Shown here one piece after another: positions 33,365 through 41,947 of a DNA stretch of 64,000 nt. The first letter of the stretch is position 1. Each line of letters starts with the position of its first letter. Origin of the DNA: JAFGVL01 sp964546015 (lineage in GTDB: Bacteria; Bacteroidota; Bacteroidia; Bacteroidales; Paludibacteraceae); contig CAZJHO010000002.1 in NCBI GenBank assembly GCA_964546015.1, positions 186,001 through 250,000 on the forward strand, written 5' to 3'. A program made the position numbers and the translations under genes. A model generated the notes under the pieces. The model worked only from the letters and a program-made list of their open reading frames with translations. It ran no database searches and had not been told where the DNA came from.

Positions 33365-36049
33365 TTAGTTTAATGCAGCAATACTTTCTTCCAACGATTT
33401 GATTTTACTTTCGGCATCGGCTTTTTTCTTGCGTTCGTTTTCTACTATTTCGGGCTTGGCATTAGCCAGAAAGCCCTCGTTGCTTAATTTAGCTTCGACC
33501 GATTTTAGGAAACCTTGCAAATAAATGATTTCTTCTTTCATTTTGGCGATTTCAGCTTCGGGATCAATCTTGCTTTCAAGCGGAACAGCAAATTCTGTTA
33601 TTCCTATCATAAATGATACCGAAGTGGCTTTTTTCTCATTTACAACAATTATATTCGACAAGTTTGCAATCTTGATAATCACTTCGTTAAGGTTATCCGT
33701 GTTATTTCCGATAACTTCCAATTCTAAAGATTCTTTTTGTGGTATATTTTTCTCTAAACGAATAGTGCGAATGCCTGCTACAATCTCTTTCATTGTCTCA
33801 AATTTCGTCAATAATTCAGCATTAAAACCATTGCTTTTTGGTTGTTGGCTTATCATGATGCTATCTTTTTCATCACGCTTGGTAATGGCTTGATAAAGTT
33901 CTTCGGTGATAAAAGGCATGAAAGGATGTAAAAGCTTAAGCAACTTTTCAAAGAAAAGAATCGTCGCGTTAAATGTTTTACAATCAATTGGTTGTTGATA
34001 ATCCGGTTTGATAACTTCGAGATACCAAGCCGAAAACTCGTCCCAAAACAACTTATATACAGCCATTAACGCTTCCGAAAGTCGATATTTGGAGAATAAA
34101 TCGTCAATTTCTTCAATGGTTTGGTTTAATTTAGCATCAAACCATTTCACTGCTATTTCTGCCGATTTAGGTTGCTCCATATCAGCCACTTCCCAACCTT
34201 TAACCAAGCGTAAAGCATTCCAAATTTTATTGTTGAAATTACGACCTTGTTCGCAAAGGCTGTCATCGTAAGGCAGATCGTTTCCGGCAGGCGAGGTGAG
34301 TAGCATACCTAAACGAACGGCATCTGCGCCGAAATGTGCAATCAAATCCAACGGATCGGGCGAATTTCCCAGAGATTTACTCATTTTTCGTCCTAGTTTA
34401 TCACGCACAATCCCTGTTAGATATACATTTTTAAATGGATATATGCCTTTATATTCGTATCCTGCCACAATCATACGAGCTACCCAAAAGAATAAAATTT
34501 CTGGCGCTGTAACTAAATCATTAGTAGGATAATAATATTTAATATCTTTGTTTTCGGGATTGTTTATTCCGTCGAAAACAGAAATAGGCCATAACCAAGA
34601 AGAGAACCATGTGTCAAGGCAATCTTCATCTTGATGCAAAACGAAGCCTCCCTTAATCCCTCCTAAGGAGGGGAACTTGGCGAGTGCTATATTACGGGCT
34701 TTTTCTTCATCCTCCGCTACAACAAATTCATGTCTCGAAACAGGGAAGTCCTTTACACCCCCTCCTTCGGGGGGGCTTGGGGGGGCAATATACCAAGCTG
34801 GAATGCGATGTCCCCACCACAATTGGCGCGAAATACACCAATCTTTCACATTTTCCATCCAGTGGCGGTAAGTATTTTTAAATTTAGGAGGGTGAAGTTG
34901 TATCGTATCGCTCATTACCGCTTCTAAAGCAGGTTTGGAAAGTTCTTCCATTTTGAGGAACCATTGCATTGAAAGCTTTGGTTCGATAACCACATCGGTA
35001 CGCTCCGAAAAACCTACTTTATTGGTATATGGTTCTATTTTTTCGAGCAGTCCGGCAGCTTCGAGGTCTTTCTCAATTTGTTTGCGCACTTCAAAGCGGT
35101 CTTGCCCTACATAAAGCTGTGCTTTTTCGTTCAAAGTACCGTTATCATTGAAAATATCAATCGCTTCGAGGTTGTATTTTTCGCCCAACATATAGTCGTT
35201 CACATCATGTGCCGGCGTTACTTTGAGGCAACCTGTACCAAACTCGATATCCACATAATCGTCTTCAATAATCGGCACTTCACGGTTAATAAGCGGAACG
35301 ATTACTTTTTTGCCTTTCAAATGAGCATTTTTAGGGTCGTTTGGGTTGATGCAAACGGCTGTATCACCCAAAATAGTTTCGGGGCGGGTAGTGGCTACAA
35401 TAGCATACTCGGCCCCCCCTTTGGGGGCAGAGGGGCTGATTTTATATCTTAAATAATACAATTTTCCTTGCTGTTCTTTGTAGATAACTTCTTCGTCACT
35501 CAATGCAGTTAACGCTTTCGGATCCCAATTGACCATTCGCACACCGCGATAGATTTTTCCTTTATTATATAAATCAACAAAAACTTTCAATACGCTTTCG
35601 GAGCGAGCTTTGTCCATCGTAAAACAAGTTCTGTCCCAATCACATGAAGCGCCGAGCTTCTTTAACTGTTCAAGGATGATCCCACCATGTTTATGTGTCC
35701 ATTCCCAAGCGTGTTCGAGAAACTGTTCCCGGGTAAGGTCGGTTTTTTGTATGCCTTCGTAAGCAAGTTTAGCGACTACTTTAGCTTCGGTGGCAATAGA
35801 AGCATGGTCGGTACCTGGTACCCAGCAAGCATTTTTTCCTTGCATACGAGCACGGCGCACCAAAATATCCTGAATGGTATTATTGAGCATGTGTCCCATG
35901 TGAAGTACACCTGTTACATTGGGCGGCGGAATAACAATGGTGTAAGGTTCTCTATTGTCGGGAGTAGATTTAAAAAAGCCGTTTTTAAGCCAATATTCGT
36001 ACCATTTCGATTCAACTTCAGATGGGTTGTACTTGCTTGCTAATTCCAT
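33365..36049 (-). CDS. valS: Valyl-tRNA synthetase with three repeat-derived insertions
   Basis: Charges tRNA-Val; class I enzyme of 894 residues. HIGH-type motif PPPNVTGVLHMGH near 40, CP1 editing domain with ATTRPETILGDTAV, KMSKS motif GRKMSKSLGNSPDP near 540, an anticodon domain and a C-terminal coiled coil. Three short Pro/Gly-rich segments interrupt otherwise conserved sequence: SPSAPKGGAE (about 205-214), APPSPPEGGGVKD (about 421-433) and KFPSLGGIKGGF (about 457-468). Each is encoded by the G/C-rich repeat and keeps the frame, so the gene should be functional. Its promoter box is at 36077-36084. Confidence 0.96.
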   Translation of the reverse strand: MELASKYNPSEVESKWYEYWLKNGFFKSTPDNREPYTIVIPPPNVTGVLHMGHMLNNTIQDILVRRARMQGKNACWVPGTDHASIATEAKVVAKLAYEGIQKTDLTREQFLEHAWEWTHKHGGIILEQLKKLGASCDWDRTCFTMDKARSESVLKVFVDLYNKGKIYRGVRMVNWDPKALTALSDEEVIYKEQQGKLYYLRYKISPSAPKGGAEYAIVATTRPETILGDTAVCINPNDPKNAHLKGKKVIVPLINREVPIIEDDYVDIEFGTGCLKVTPAHDVNDYMLGEKYNLEAIDIFNDNGTLNEKAQLYVGQDRFEVRKQIEKDLEAAGLLEKIEPYTNKVGFSERTDVVIEPKLSMQWFLKMEELSKPALEAVMSDTIQLHPPKFKNTYRHWMENVKDWCISRQLWWGHRIPAWYIAPPSPPEGGGVKDFPVSRHEFVVAEDEEKARNIALAKFPSLGGIKGGFVLHQDEDCLDTWFSSWLWPISVFDGINNPENKDIKYYYPTNDLVTAPEILFFWVARMIVAGYEYKGIYPFKNVYLTGIVRDKLGRKMSKSLGNSPDPLDLIAHFGADAVRLGMLLTSPAGNDLPYDDSLCEQGRNFNNKIWNALRLVKGWEVADMEQPKSAEIAVKWFDAKLNQTIEEIDDLFSKYRLSEALMAVYKLFWDEFSAWYLEVIKPDYQQPIDCKTFNATILFFEKLLKLLHPFMPFITEELYQAITKRDEKDSIMISQQPKSNGFNAELLTKFETMKEIVAGIRTIRLEKNIPQKESLELEVIGNNTDNLNEVIIKIANLSNIIVVNEKKATSVSFMIGITEFAVPLESKIDPEAEIAKMKEEIIYLQGFLKSVEAKLSNEGFLANAKPEIVENERKKKADAESKIKSLEESIAALN
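34647..34680. repeat. G/C-rich palindromic repeat inside valS (copy A)
   Basis: CCTCCCTTAATCCCTCC, TAA, GGAGGGGAACTTGG. Read on the minus strand it encodes FPSLGGIKGG in the valS frame, shortly before the conserved LDTWFSSWLWP segment. Confidence 0.75.
34755..34786. repeat. G/C-rich palindromic repeat inside valS (copy B)
   Basis: ACACCCCCTCC, TTC, GGGGGGGCTTGGGGGGG. On the minus strand it encodes PPSPPEGGGV, directly after the conserved IPAWYIA. Confidence 0.75.
35411..35438. repeat. G/C-rich palindromic repeat inside valS (copy C)
   Basis: GGCCCCCCCTTTGGGGGCAG followed by AGGGGCTG. On the minus strand it encodes SPSAPKGGA just before the editing-domain motif TTRPETILG. Confidence 0.75.
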
Positions 36050-36076
36050 GTTATTTTGATAAAAATTTCAAGATGG

Positions 36077-36084
36077 CAAAAGTA
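36077..36084 (-). promoter_or_regulatory. -7 box for valS
   Basis: The minus strand reads TACTTTTG, followed by CC, 27 bp before the valS ATG. Confidence 0.5.
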
Positions 36085-36110
36085 TAAAAAAATCCTCAGA
36101 TTTATTAATA

Positions 36111-36150
36111 AAAAAGGCGAAATGCTCTGTAGCAACATTCCGCCTTTTTA
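36111..36150 (-). terminator. Terminator after kduI
   Basis: AAAAAGGCGAAATG and CATTCCGCCTTTTT form a 14-bp stem with one mismatch, and a T run follows on the minus strand. It lies 17 bp after the kduI stop. Confidence 0.7.
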
Positions 36151-36166
36151 TCTGAAAATATTAGTT

Positions 36167-37027
36167 TTATTTCAAATCGGTGATAGCAAAGAAATCTTGG
36201 TCGCCATAGTCTAAATTTTCACCACCCATCCCCCAGATAAAAGTATAGTTATGCGTTCCGGCAGCAGAGTGGATCGACCATTCCGGTGAAAGTACCGCTT
36301 GATTACAGTGCATGAACACATGGCGTGTTTCTTGCGGTTCGCCCATAAAATGGCAAATCGTTTGATCTGTTGGAATATCAAAATAGAAATAAGCTTCCAT
36401 ACGGCGCGAGTGAATATGAGCAGGCATGGTATTCCAAATGCTTCCCGGTTCCAATTCGGTCATACCCATTTGCAATTGACAAGTAGGAATTACTTGATTC
36501 ACCAACATTTTATTTACTGTACGGTGGTTGGCGGTTTCGAGTGCTCCCATTTCTACTTGAAGTTTTTCATCAATACTTTTAATAAGCTCTTTGGTTACTT
36601 TTTTACAAGGATAGGCTGTATGAGCTGTTGTCGAGTTAAAATAAAATAAAGCAGGTTTTGCAGCATCTTTGCTAGCAAAAATAACATCGCGCTCACCGGC
36701 TCCTATGTAAAGAGCTTCTTTAAAACTAAGTTCAAATTTTTCGTTTCCAACTGTGATGATACCGTCTCCTCCTACATTGAAAATACCGATTTCGCGGCGA
36801 GTAGTAAAAAAAGCCGCTTTCAAAGGGTCGATTGCTTCCAATTTCAAACTTTCTTTTACTGGCATTGCACCTCCAACAATCATACGGTCATACATCGAAT
36901 AAACCATATTTACTTCGTCTGCAACAAACAATTTTTCGATTAAGAAATCTTTACGCAGTCGTGTTGTGTCATAACTTTTCGCATCGGCAGGATGTGCTGC
37001 ATAACGCAATTCATAGTTTGTTTTCAT
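36167..37027 (-). CDS. kduI: 5-dehydro-4-deoxy-D-glucuronate isomerase
   Basis: Isomerises 5-keto-4-deoxyuronate, a product of pectin or glycosaminoglycan breakdown, to 2,5-diketo-3-deoxygluconate. The 286-residue double-cupin enzyme starts MKTNYELRYAAHPADAKSYD. Zinc ligands are visible in PAHIHSRRMEAYFYFD (His, His, Glu) with a further His in EWSIHSAAGTHNYTFIWGMG. The usual partner kduD and any lyase or SusCD genes are absent here. It lies 28 bp after purM on the same strand and may be co-transcribed with it. Confidence 0.94.
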   Translation of the reverse strand: MKTNYELRYAAHPADAKSYDTTRLRKDFLIEKLFVADEVNMVYSMYDRMIVGGAMPVKESLKLEAIDPLKAAFFTTRREIGIFNVGGDGIITVGNEKFELSFKEALYIGAGERDVIFASKDAAKPALFYFNSTTAHTAYPCKKVTKELIKSIDEKLQVEMGALETANHRTVNKMLVNQVIPTCQLQMGMTELEPGSIWNTMPAHIHSRRMEAYFYFDIPTDQTICHFMGEPQETRHVFMHCNQAVLSPEWSIHSAAGTHNYTFIWGMGGENLDYGDQDFFAITDLK

Positions 37028-37054
37028 GTTACTTATATTTAAAAATTAATAATT

Positions 37055-38224
37055 TTATTGATAAATGAATTTACCGAATGGACTTTCTATTTCCAACTCT
37101 TTTTTGTCCGAAACTTTGCAATACCCTACAACTTGTGTGTCGATATTAAATGAGTTGGCAATATCAATCACTTTTTGCGCATAGTTTTCAGGCAAATAAA
37201 TTTCCAAACGGTGTCCCATATTAAAAACTTTGTACATTTCTTTCCAATCGGTTTTCGATTCTTTTTGTATTATTTTAAATAACGGAGGAATAGGGAAAAG
37301 ATTATTTTTTACCACTTTAAGGTTATCTATAAAATGCAATATTTTAGTTTGTGCACCGCCCGAACAGTGTACCATGCCGTGAATGTGAGGGCGTAATTCC
37401 GCTAATAATTTTTTTACTACAGGAGCATAGGTGCGGGTAGGAGAGAGTACTAATTTCCCGGCATCTATACCTAATCCTTCAATAGCATCCGTTAATTTAT
37501 ATGAACCGGAATAAACCAATTCGTTAGGTATACCTGGATCGTAAGTTTCCGGATATTTTTCTGCTAAGTAGTGTGCAAAAACATCATGACGGGCAGATGT
37601 AAGTCCGTTACTGCCCATGCCTCCGTTATATTCCCTCTCGTACGAAGCTTGTCCGCTAGACGAAAGACCTACAATTACATCGCCTGCAGTAATATTTGCA
37701 TTGTTTATTATTTCGCTTCGTTTCATACGGCAAGTAACAGTGCTATCTACAATAATAGTGCGCACAAGGTCGCCTACATCGGCAGTTTCTCCACCGGTAG
37801 AATAAATATTTACACCCATAGTGCGTAATTCTTCCAATAGACTATCCGTACCATTGATGATGGCTGCAATTACTTCGCCCGGAATCAAATTTTTATTCCG
37901 TCCGATAGTTGACGACAATAATATATTATCTGTAGCACCAACACAAAGCAAATCGTCGATATTCATAATTAAAGCATCTTGTGCGATGCCTTTCCATACC
38001 GAAATATCACCGGTTTCTTTCCAGTAAGCATATGCCAACGATGATTTGGTACCGGCTCCGTCGGCATGCATAATATTACAATATTCGGGATTGTTACCTA
38101 AATAATCGGGAATTATTTTGCAAAAAGCTTTCGGATAAAGTCCTTTATCAATATTTTTAATAGCATTGTGTACATCTTCTTTTCCTGCAGAAACACCTCG
38201 TTGATTATATCTCTGGTCACTCAT
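37055..38224 (-). CDS. purM: Phosphoribosylformylglycinamidine cyclo-ligase (AIR synthase)
   Basis: ATP-dependent fifth step of purine synthesis. The 389-residue Bacteroidota form is longer than the E. coli enzyme (345). It starts MSDQRYNQRGVSAGKEDVH and contains MHADGAGTKSSLAYAYWKE, VGATDNILLSSTIGRN, NIYSTGGETADVGDLVRTII and VIVGLSSSGQASYE. A good -7 box is 17 bp upstream (38241-38248), and kduI follows 28 bp downstream. Confidence 0.93.
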   Translation of the reverse strand: MSDQRYNQRGVSAGKEDVHNAIKNIDKGLYPKAFCKIIPDYLGNNPEYCNIMHADGAGTKSSLAYAYWKETGDISVWKGIAQDALIMNIDDLLCVGATDNILLSSTIGRNKNLIPGEVIAAIINGTDSLLEELRTMGVNIYSTGGETADVGDLVRTIIVDSTVTCRMKRSEIINNANITAGDVIVGLSSSGQASYEREYNGGMGSNGLTSARHDVFAHYLAEKYPETYDPGIPNELVYSGSYKLTDAIEGLGIDAGKLVLSPTRTYAPVVKKLLAELRPHIHGMVHCSGGAQTKILHFIDNLKVVKNNLFPIPPLFKIIQKESKTDWKEMYKVFNMGHRLEIYLPENYAQKVIDIANSFNIDTQVVGYCKVSDKKELEIESPFGKFIYQ

Positions 38225-38240
38225 ATTTTTTGATTTTCTA

Positions 38241-38248
38241 CAAAAGTA
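38241..38248 (-). promoter_or_regulatory. -7 box for purM
   Basis: The minus strand reads TACTTTTG, 17 bp before the purM ATG at 38224. Confidence 0.5.
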
Positions 38249-38270
38249 ATAAAAACTCAGGTAAAATAAA

Positions 38271-38301
38271 ATAGCCCTGCAATTTACTTACAGGGCCTAT
38301 T
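38271..38301 (-). terminator. Terminator after thrS
   Basis: On the minus strand, AATAGGCCCTGTAAG pairs with TTGCAGGGCTATT and is followed by TTATTTT. It lies about 20 bp after the thrS stop. Confidence 0.7.
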
Positions 38302-38319
38302 ATAGTGTATAAAATTTCT

Positions 38320-40263
38320 TTATGATTGATAACGATTCATCATTTCTTCTACTTCTTTGGTTATCATAGTTGTGAAATCTGCAGCTTTCATGGCACCTTT
38401 GTCACCTTCTCCTTGCTTGCGTACAGCTACTTCGCCGTTTTCAGCTTCTTTTTCGCCTACAATAAGCATGTATGGAATACGCTTCAATTCGTTATCGCGA
38501 ATTTTTTTGCCGATTTTCTCGTTGCGATCATCTACGATCGTACGCACATCTTGCTTGTTAAATTTAACAGCAAGTTCGGCTGCGTAATCATTATACTTTT
38601 CACTGATAGGAAGGATAACTACTTGGTCAGGTGTGAGCCACAGTGGAAATTTACCTCCGGTGTGCTCGATAAGCACAGCCACAAAGCGTTCCATCGAACC
38701 GAATGGAGCACGGTGAATCATTACCGGACGGTGTTTTTGGTTATCGTTGCCCATATATTCAAGATCAAAACGATCTGGCAAGTTGTAATCCACTTGAATT
38801 GTACCTAACTGCCAACGGCGACCAATGGCATCTTTTACCATAAAATCGAGTTTAGGACCATAAAATGCCGCTTCACCCAATTCTATGCGAGCAGGTAAGC
38901 CTTTTTCTTCACAAGCTTCAACGATGGCGCGTTCGGCTTTTTCCCAGTTTTCGTCTGTACCGATATATTTTTCTTTATTTTCAGGGTCGCGAAGTGAAAT
39001 TTGCGCTTCGAAATCCTCAAAATTTAAAGCTTTAAAAATAATGAAAATGATGTCCATCACTTTCAAAAACTCGTCTTTCAATTGATCGGGACGGCAGAAA
39101 ATATGTGCATCGTCTTGTGTGAAACCGCGCACACGAGTCAGTCCATGCAATTCACCGCTTTGTTCGTAACGATACACGGTACCAAATTCGGCATAGCGAA
39201 TAGGCAGTTCCTTGTATGATTTTGGCGATACTTTATATATTTCGCAATGGTGTGGACAGTTCATTGGTTTCAACAAAAATTCTTCGCCTTCTTGTGGCGT
39301 TTTTATCGGTTGAAAAGAGTCTTTACCGTATTTTGCATAATGTCCTGAGGTTATCCATAATTCTTTTTGTCCGATATGTGGAGTTATTACTTGTTGATAG
39401 CCGAAATCTTTCTGTATCTTTTTCAAGAAATCTTCCAATCGTAGACGCAAAGCTGTTCCTTTTGGTAACCACAATGGTAGTCCGGGACCTACGGCTTGTG
39501 AAAATGCAAATAACTCTAATTCACGCCCAATTTTGCGGTGGTCGCGTTTTTTTGCTTCTTCAAGTAACACGAGGTATTCATCTAACATTTTCTTTTTTGG
39601 AAACGAAATACCGTAAATGCGGGTAAGCATTTTACGAGTTTCATCGCCGCGCCAATATGCTCCGGCAACGGCTGTAAGCTTAATTGCTTTTATTTCGTCT
39701 GTACTTGGCAAGTGAGGCCCACGACAAAGATCGGTAAACGAACCTTGCGTATAAGTGGTAATCGTTCCGTCTTCTAACTCACTGATTAGCTCACATTTAT
39801 AAGTTTCGCCACGGTCACCGAATAATTTTAGTGCATCAACTTTGGCTATTTCTTGGCGTACAAGAGGAGATTTTTGTGCTGCCAATTCAATCATTTTAGC
39901 TTCGATAGCTGGCAAATCGCTTTCTTTGATTACAGCTTCGCCTGGATCTACATCGTAGTAAAAACCGTTTTCGATGGCAGGGCCAATACCAAATTGAATG
40001 TCGGGATACAATTCTTGTAAAGCTTCGGCAAGCAAGTGGGCAGAAGTATGCCAAAAAGCATGCTTACCTTCGTCGTCAAATTTGTGTAATTTTATCGTGC
40101 TATCTTCATTGATAGGGCGGGTGAGATCCCAAAGTTGGTTGTTTACACTTACTGCAAGTACCTCTTGTGCTAAGCGGGGGCTGATTGATTCAGCAATTTG
40201 GAGTCCGGTAATGCCTTTGGCAAATTCGTGTACCGAACCATCCGGAAAAGTTACTTTTATCAT
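38320..40263 (-). CDS. thrS: Threonyl-tRNA synthetase
   Basis: Class II synthetase of 647 residues. It has an N-terminal TGS domain (1-60), an editing domain with HTSAHLLAEALQELYP (about 72-90) and DLCRGPHLPSTDEIKA, and a catalytic core with the zinc-binding MNCPHHCEIY and TRVRGFTQDDAHIF, then motif 3 MIHRAPFGSMERF and a C-terminal anticodon domain. It is complete and of usual length. The common downstream partner infC is not here; the gene ends at its own terminator. A weak -7 box (TATCTTCG) is about 30 bp upstream. Confidence 0.97.
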   Translation of the reverse strand: MIKVTFPDGSVHEFAKGITGLQIAESISPRLAQEVLAVSVNNQLWDLTRPINEDSTIKLHKFDDEGKHAFWHTSAHLLAEALQELYPDIQFGIGPAIENGFYYDVDPGEAVIKESDLPAIEAKMIELAAQKSPLVRQEIAKVDALKLFGDRGETYKCELISELEDGTITTYTQGSFTDLCRGPHLPSTDEIKAIKLTAVAGAYWRGDETRKMLTRIYGISFPKKKMLDEYLVLLEEAKKRDHRKIGRELELFAFSQAVGPGLPLWLPKGTALRLRLEDFLKKIQKDFGYQQVITPHIGQKELWITSGHYAKYGKDSFQPIKTPQEGEEFLLKPMNCPHHCEIYKVSPKSYKELPIRYAEFGTVYRYEQSGELHGLTRVRGFTQDDAHIFCRPDQLKDEFLKVMDIIFIIFKALNFEDFEAQISLRDPENKEKYIGTDENWEKAERAIVEACEEKGLPARIELGEAAFYGPKLDFMVKDAIGRRWQLGTIQVDYNLPDRFDLEYMGNDNQKHRPVMIHRAPFGSMERFVAVLIEHTGGKFPLWLTPDQVVILPISEKYNDYAAELAVKFNKQDVRTIVDDRNEKIGKKIRDNELKRIPYMLIVGEKEAENGEVAVRKQGEGDKGAMKAADFTTMITKEVEEMMNRYQS

Positions 40264-40344
40264 ATTTTACCTTACAAATGGTTTAAAATTGCGCGAAGAT
40301 AGTAAATTTTAAAGAATTGGGAGTGATGGAAGGGGAATATTTTT

Positions 40345-40352
40345 TACCTTTG
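40345..40352 (+). promoter_or_regulatory. -7 box for tRNA-Arg
   Basis: TACCTTTG lies 19 bp before the tRNA. A TTGG at 40317-40320 could be the upstream element, though the spacing of 24 bp is long. Confidence 0.45.
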
Positions 40353-40371
40353 CGCTCTCAAAAAAATAAGA

Positions 40372-40443
40372 GGACCCGTAGTTCAATGGATAGAATATCA
40401 GATTCCGGTTCTGACGATGGGAGTTCGAATCTCCCCGGGTTCA
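40372..40443 (+). tRNA. tRNA-Arg (CCG)
   Basis: 72 nt. Acceptor GGACCCG pairs with CGGGTTC (40436-40442, with one G-T pair), discriminator A at 40443. Anticodon stem TCAGA/TCTGA encloses loop TTCCGGT, giving anticodon CCG (arginine CGG). T arm GGGAGTTCGAATCTCCC. CCA is not encoded. Confidence 0.94.
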
Positions 40444-40450
40444 CTTGATA

Positions 40451-40482
40451 AAAAAACTCCAACAAATAGTTAGAGTTTTTTT
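40451..40482. terminator. Terminator between tRNA-Arg and nadC
   Basis: AAAAAACTC and GAGTTTTTTT form a short stem with T runs on both strands, suited to terminate the tRNA and the convergent nadC transcript. Confidence 0.6.
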
Positions 40483-41323
40483 ATTTTACCGCTTTAAAGC
40501 TCATATCCAGACTTTTGACGGAGTGAGTAAGTGCTCCGACAGAAATATAATCAACGCCACATTCTGCATAATCGCGAAGCGTATCGAATGTTATTCCACC
40601 CGAAGATTCTGTTTCGTAGCGCCCGTTAATAATTTCGACGGCTTTGCGGGTATCTTCTATACTGAAATTATCAAGCATAATACGGTTTATTCCGCCACAA
40701 CTAAGTGCTTGTTGCAATTCATCAAAGTTGCGTACTTCGATTTCAATTTTTAAATCTTTGTCGTTTTCTTTGCAATATTGTTTGGCTCTATTAATGGCAT
40801 TAGCTATTCCACCGGCAAAATCAACATGATTATCTTTCAGTAGAATCATATCAAACAGTCCGATTCTGTGATTAGTTCCTCCGCCTATTTTTACGGCTTC
40901 TTTTTCGAGCATACGCAATCCGGGCGTCGTTTTGCGAGTATCCAAGACCCTTGTTTTTAATCCTTCCAATTGTTTGGCGTAACGATGCGTAACGGTTGCA
41001 ATACCGCTCATGCGTTGCATAATATTAAGCATAAGTCGTTCTGTTTGTAATAGCGAAAGCACTTTTCCTTCGACTTCGAAAGCAATATCGCCCGGATTTA
41101 CTTCGGTACCGTCTTGTATGAAAACGGTCATTTTTAATTCAGGGTCAAAGGCTTTGAATATTTCTTTCGCAACTTCTATTCCTGCCAAAACACCTTTTTC
41201 TTTAATGATTAATTGAGATTTTCCTATTGCCGAAGCTGGAATACAAGATAAAGAGGTATGGTCTCCGTCGCCAATATCTTCGGAAAACCAATATTTAATA
41301 AGGTTTTGATACGAATTTGTCAT
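40481..41323 (-). CDS. nadC: Nicotinate-nucleotide pyrophosphorylase (carboxylating)
   Basis: Converts quinolinate and PRPP to nicotinate mononucleotide in NAD synthesis. The 280 residues show EDIGDGDHTSLSCIP, the core LMLNIMQRMSGIATVTHRYA, TRKTTPGLRMLEKEAVKIGG, and the C-terminal SSGGITFDTLRDYAECGVDY. Its ATG overlaps the stop of the preceding DUF4783 gene by ATGA, so the two are coupled. The other NAD genes (nadA, nadB) are not in the window. Confidence 0.95.
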   Translation of the reverse strand: MTNSYQNLIKYWFSEDIGDGDHTSLSCIPASAIGKSQLIIKEKGVLAGIEVAKEIFKAFDPELKMTVFIQDGTEVNPGDIAFEVEGKVLSLLQTERLMLNIMQRMSGIATVTHRYAKQLEGLKTRVLDTRKTTPGLRMLEKEAVKIGGGTNHRIGLFDMILLKDNHVDFAGGIANAINRAKQYCKENDKDLKIEIEVRNFDELQQALSCGGINRIMLDNFSIEDTRKAVEIINGRYETESSGGITFDTLRDYAECGVDYISVGALTHSVKSLDMSFKAVK

Positions 41324-41721
41324 TCGGATTTTTCTATTCTGAGTTGGTAAATTAAAGATTGATTCCCTGATTTTCTAAGAGATAAGGAGATACGATAAAT
41401 ACCTGTGTTTGAAGAGTATGTAGCAATAACAAATGATGCGTTATCTTTTGTTCCTTTATGTATAACATTAAAATCTTGAACCGGATTTTTTCTGAAAAAA
41501 TCTGCTAAAATAGATTTGGCGTGTTGTCTGGAGAAGAAATTATCGGCTTGAGGTGTGATAAGCTCTACATTTTCATTTAAATATGATGCAATGATATTAG
41601 CATTTGCTTCTTTGAATGCAGAAATTATTTCGTTCGGAATATCGTTTTTTTGTGCTGATATTTCTTGTGTCGCAACGAATGAAAGAAAGATACTGATAAT
41701 AAGATGTAAATATTTTTTCAT
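41320..41721 (-). CDS. DUF4783 secreted protein
   Basis: A 133-residue exported protein of the Bacteroidota DUF4783 family. The signal peptide is MKKYLHLIISIFLSFVATQ to about ISAQ. The mature part looks like a small NTF2-like alpha+beta fold (IPNEIISAFKEANANIIASY, later ISLSLRKSGNQSLIYQLRIE). I start at the ATG at 41721, which begins the signal peptide, and not at an upstream ATG that adds 14 residues. Coupling to nadC (ATGA overlap) recurs in the phylum from memory; the link is not understood. Confidence 0.8.
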   Translation of the reverse strand: MKKYLHLIISIFLSFVATQEISAQKNDIPNEIISAFKEANANIIASYLNENVELITPQADNFFSRQHAKSILADFFRKNPVQDFNVIHKGTKDNASFVIATYSSNTGIYRISLSLRKSGNQSLIYQLRIEKSE

Positions 41722-41791
41722 GATAATAAAATTTCTGAAAAGTATGCGCAAAAATAATACCAAGACTGTTTTTAGGAAAAATTAGTTTTGA

Positions 41792-41799
41792 CAAATGTA
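41792..41799 (-). promoter_or_regulatory. -7 box for DUF4783-nadC
   Basis: The minus strand reads TACATTTG, 70 bp before the ATG at 41721. Confidence 0.45.
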
Positions 41800-41919
41800 G
41801 CAGAAAGTTTTTGATTTGGATAAATTTTTTGAGAAAATCAAAATAATAAAAATAATAGAATTGAAAAAAATAGATTGTAATACTCTTATTCATCATTTAA
41901 ATTTCTACAATTTTATTAT

Positions 41920-41927
41920 TAGCTTTG
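41920..41927 (+). promoter_or_regulatory. -7 box for the DUF4199 gene
   Basis: TAGCTTTG, followed by CATGC, 20 bp before the ATG at 41948. The leader would be very short. Confidence 0.5.
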
Positions 41928-41947
41928 CATGCTAAAATTAAGCTATA

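Noticed and set aside
34677..34927. Plus-strand ORFs with Gly/Pro-rich segments opposite valS
   Set aside because: They are the reverse translation of the repeat copies; valS is the conserved frame.
34647..35438. Frameshifts or a broken valS because of the inserted repeats
   Set aside because: All three inserts keep the frame and the HIGH, editing and KMSKS motifs are intact.
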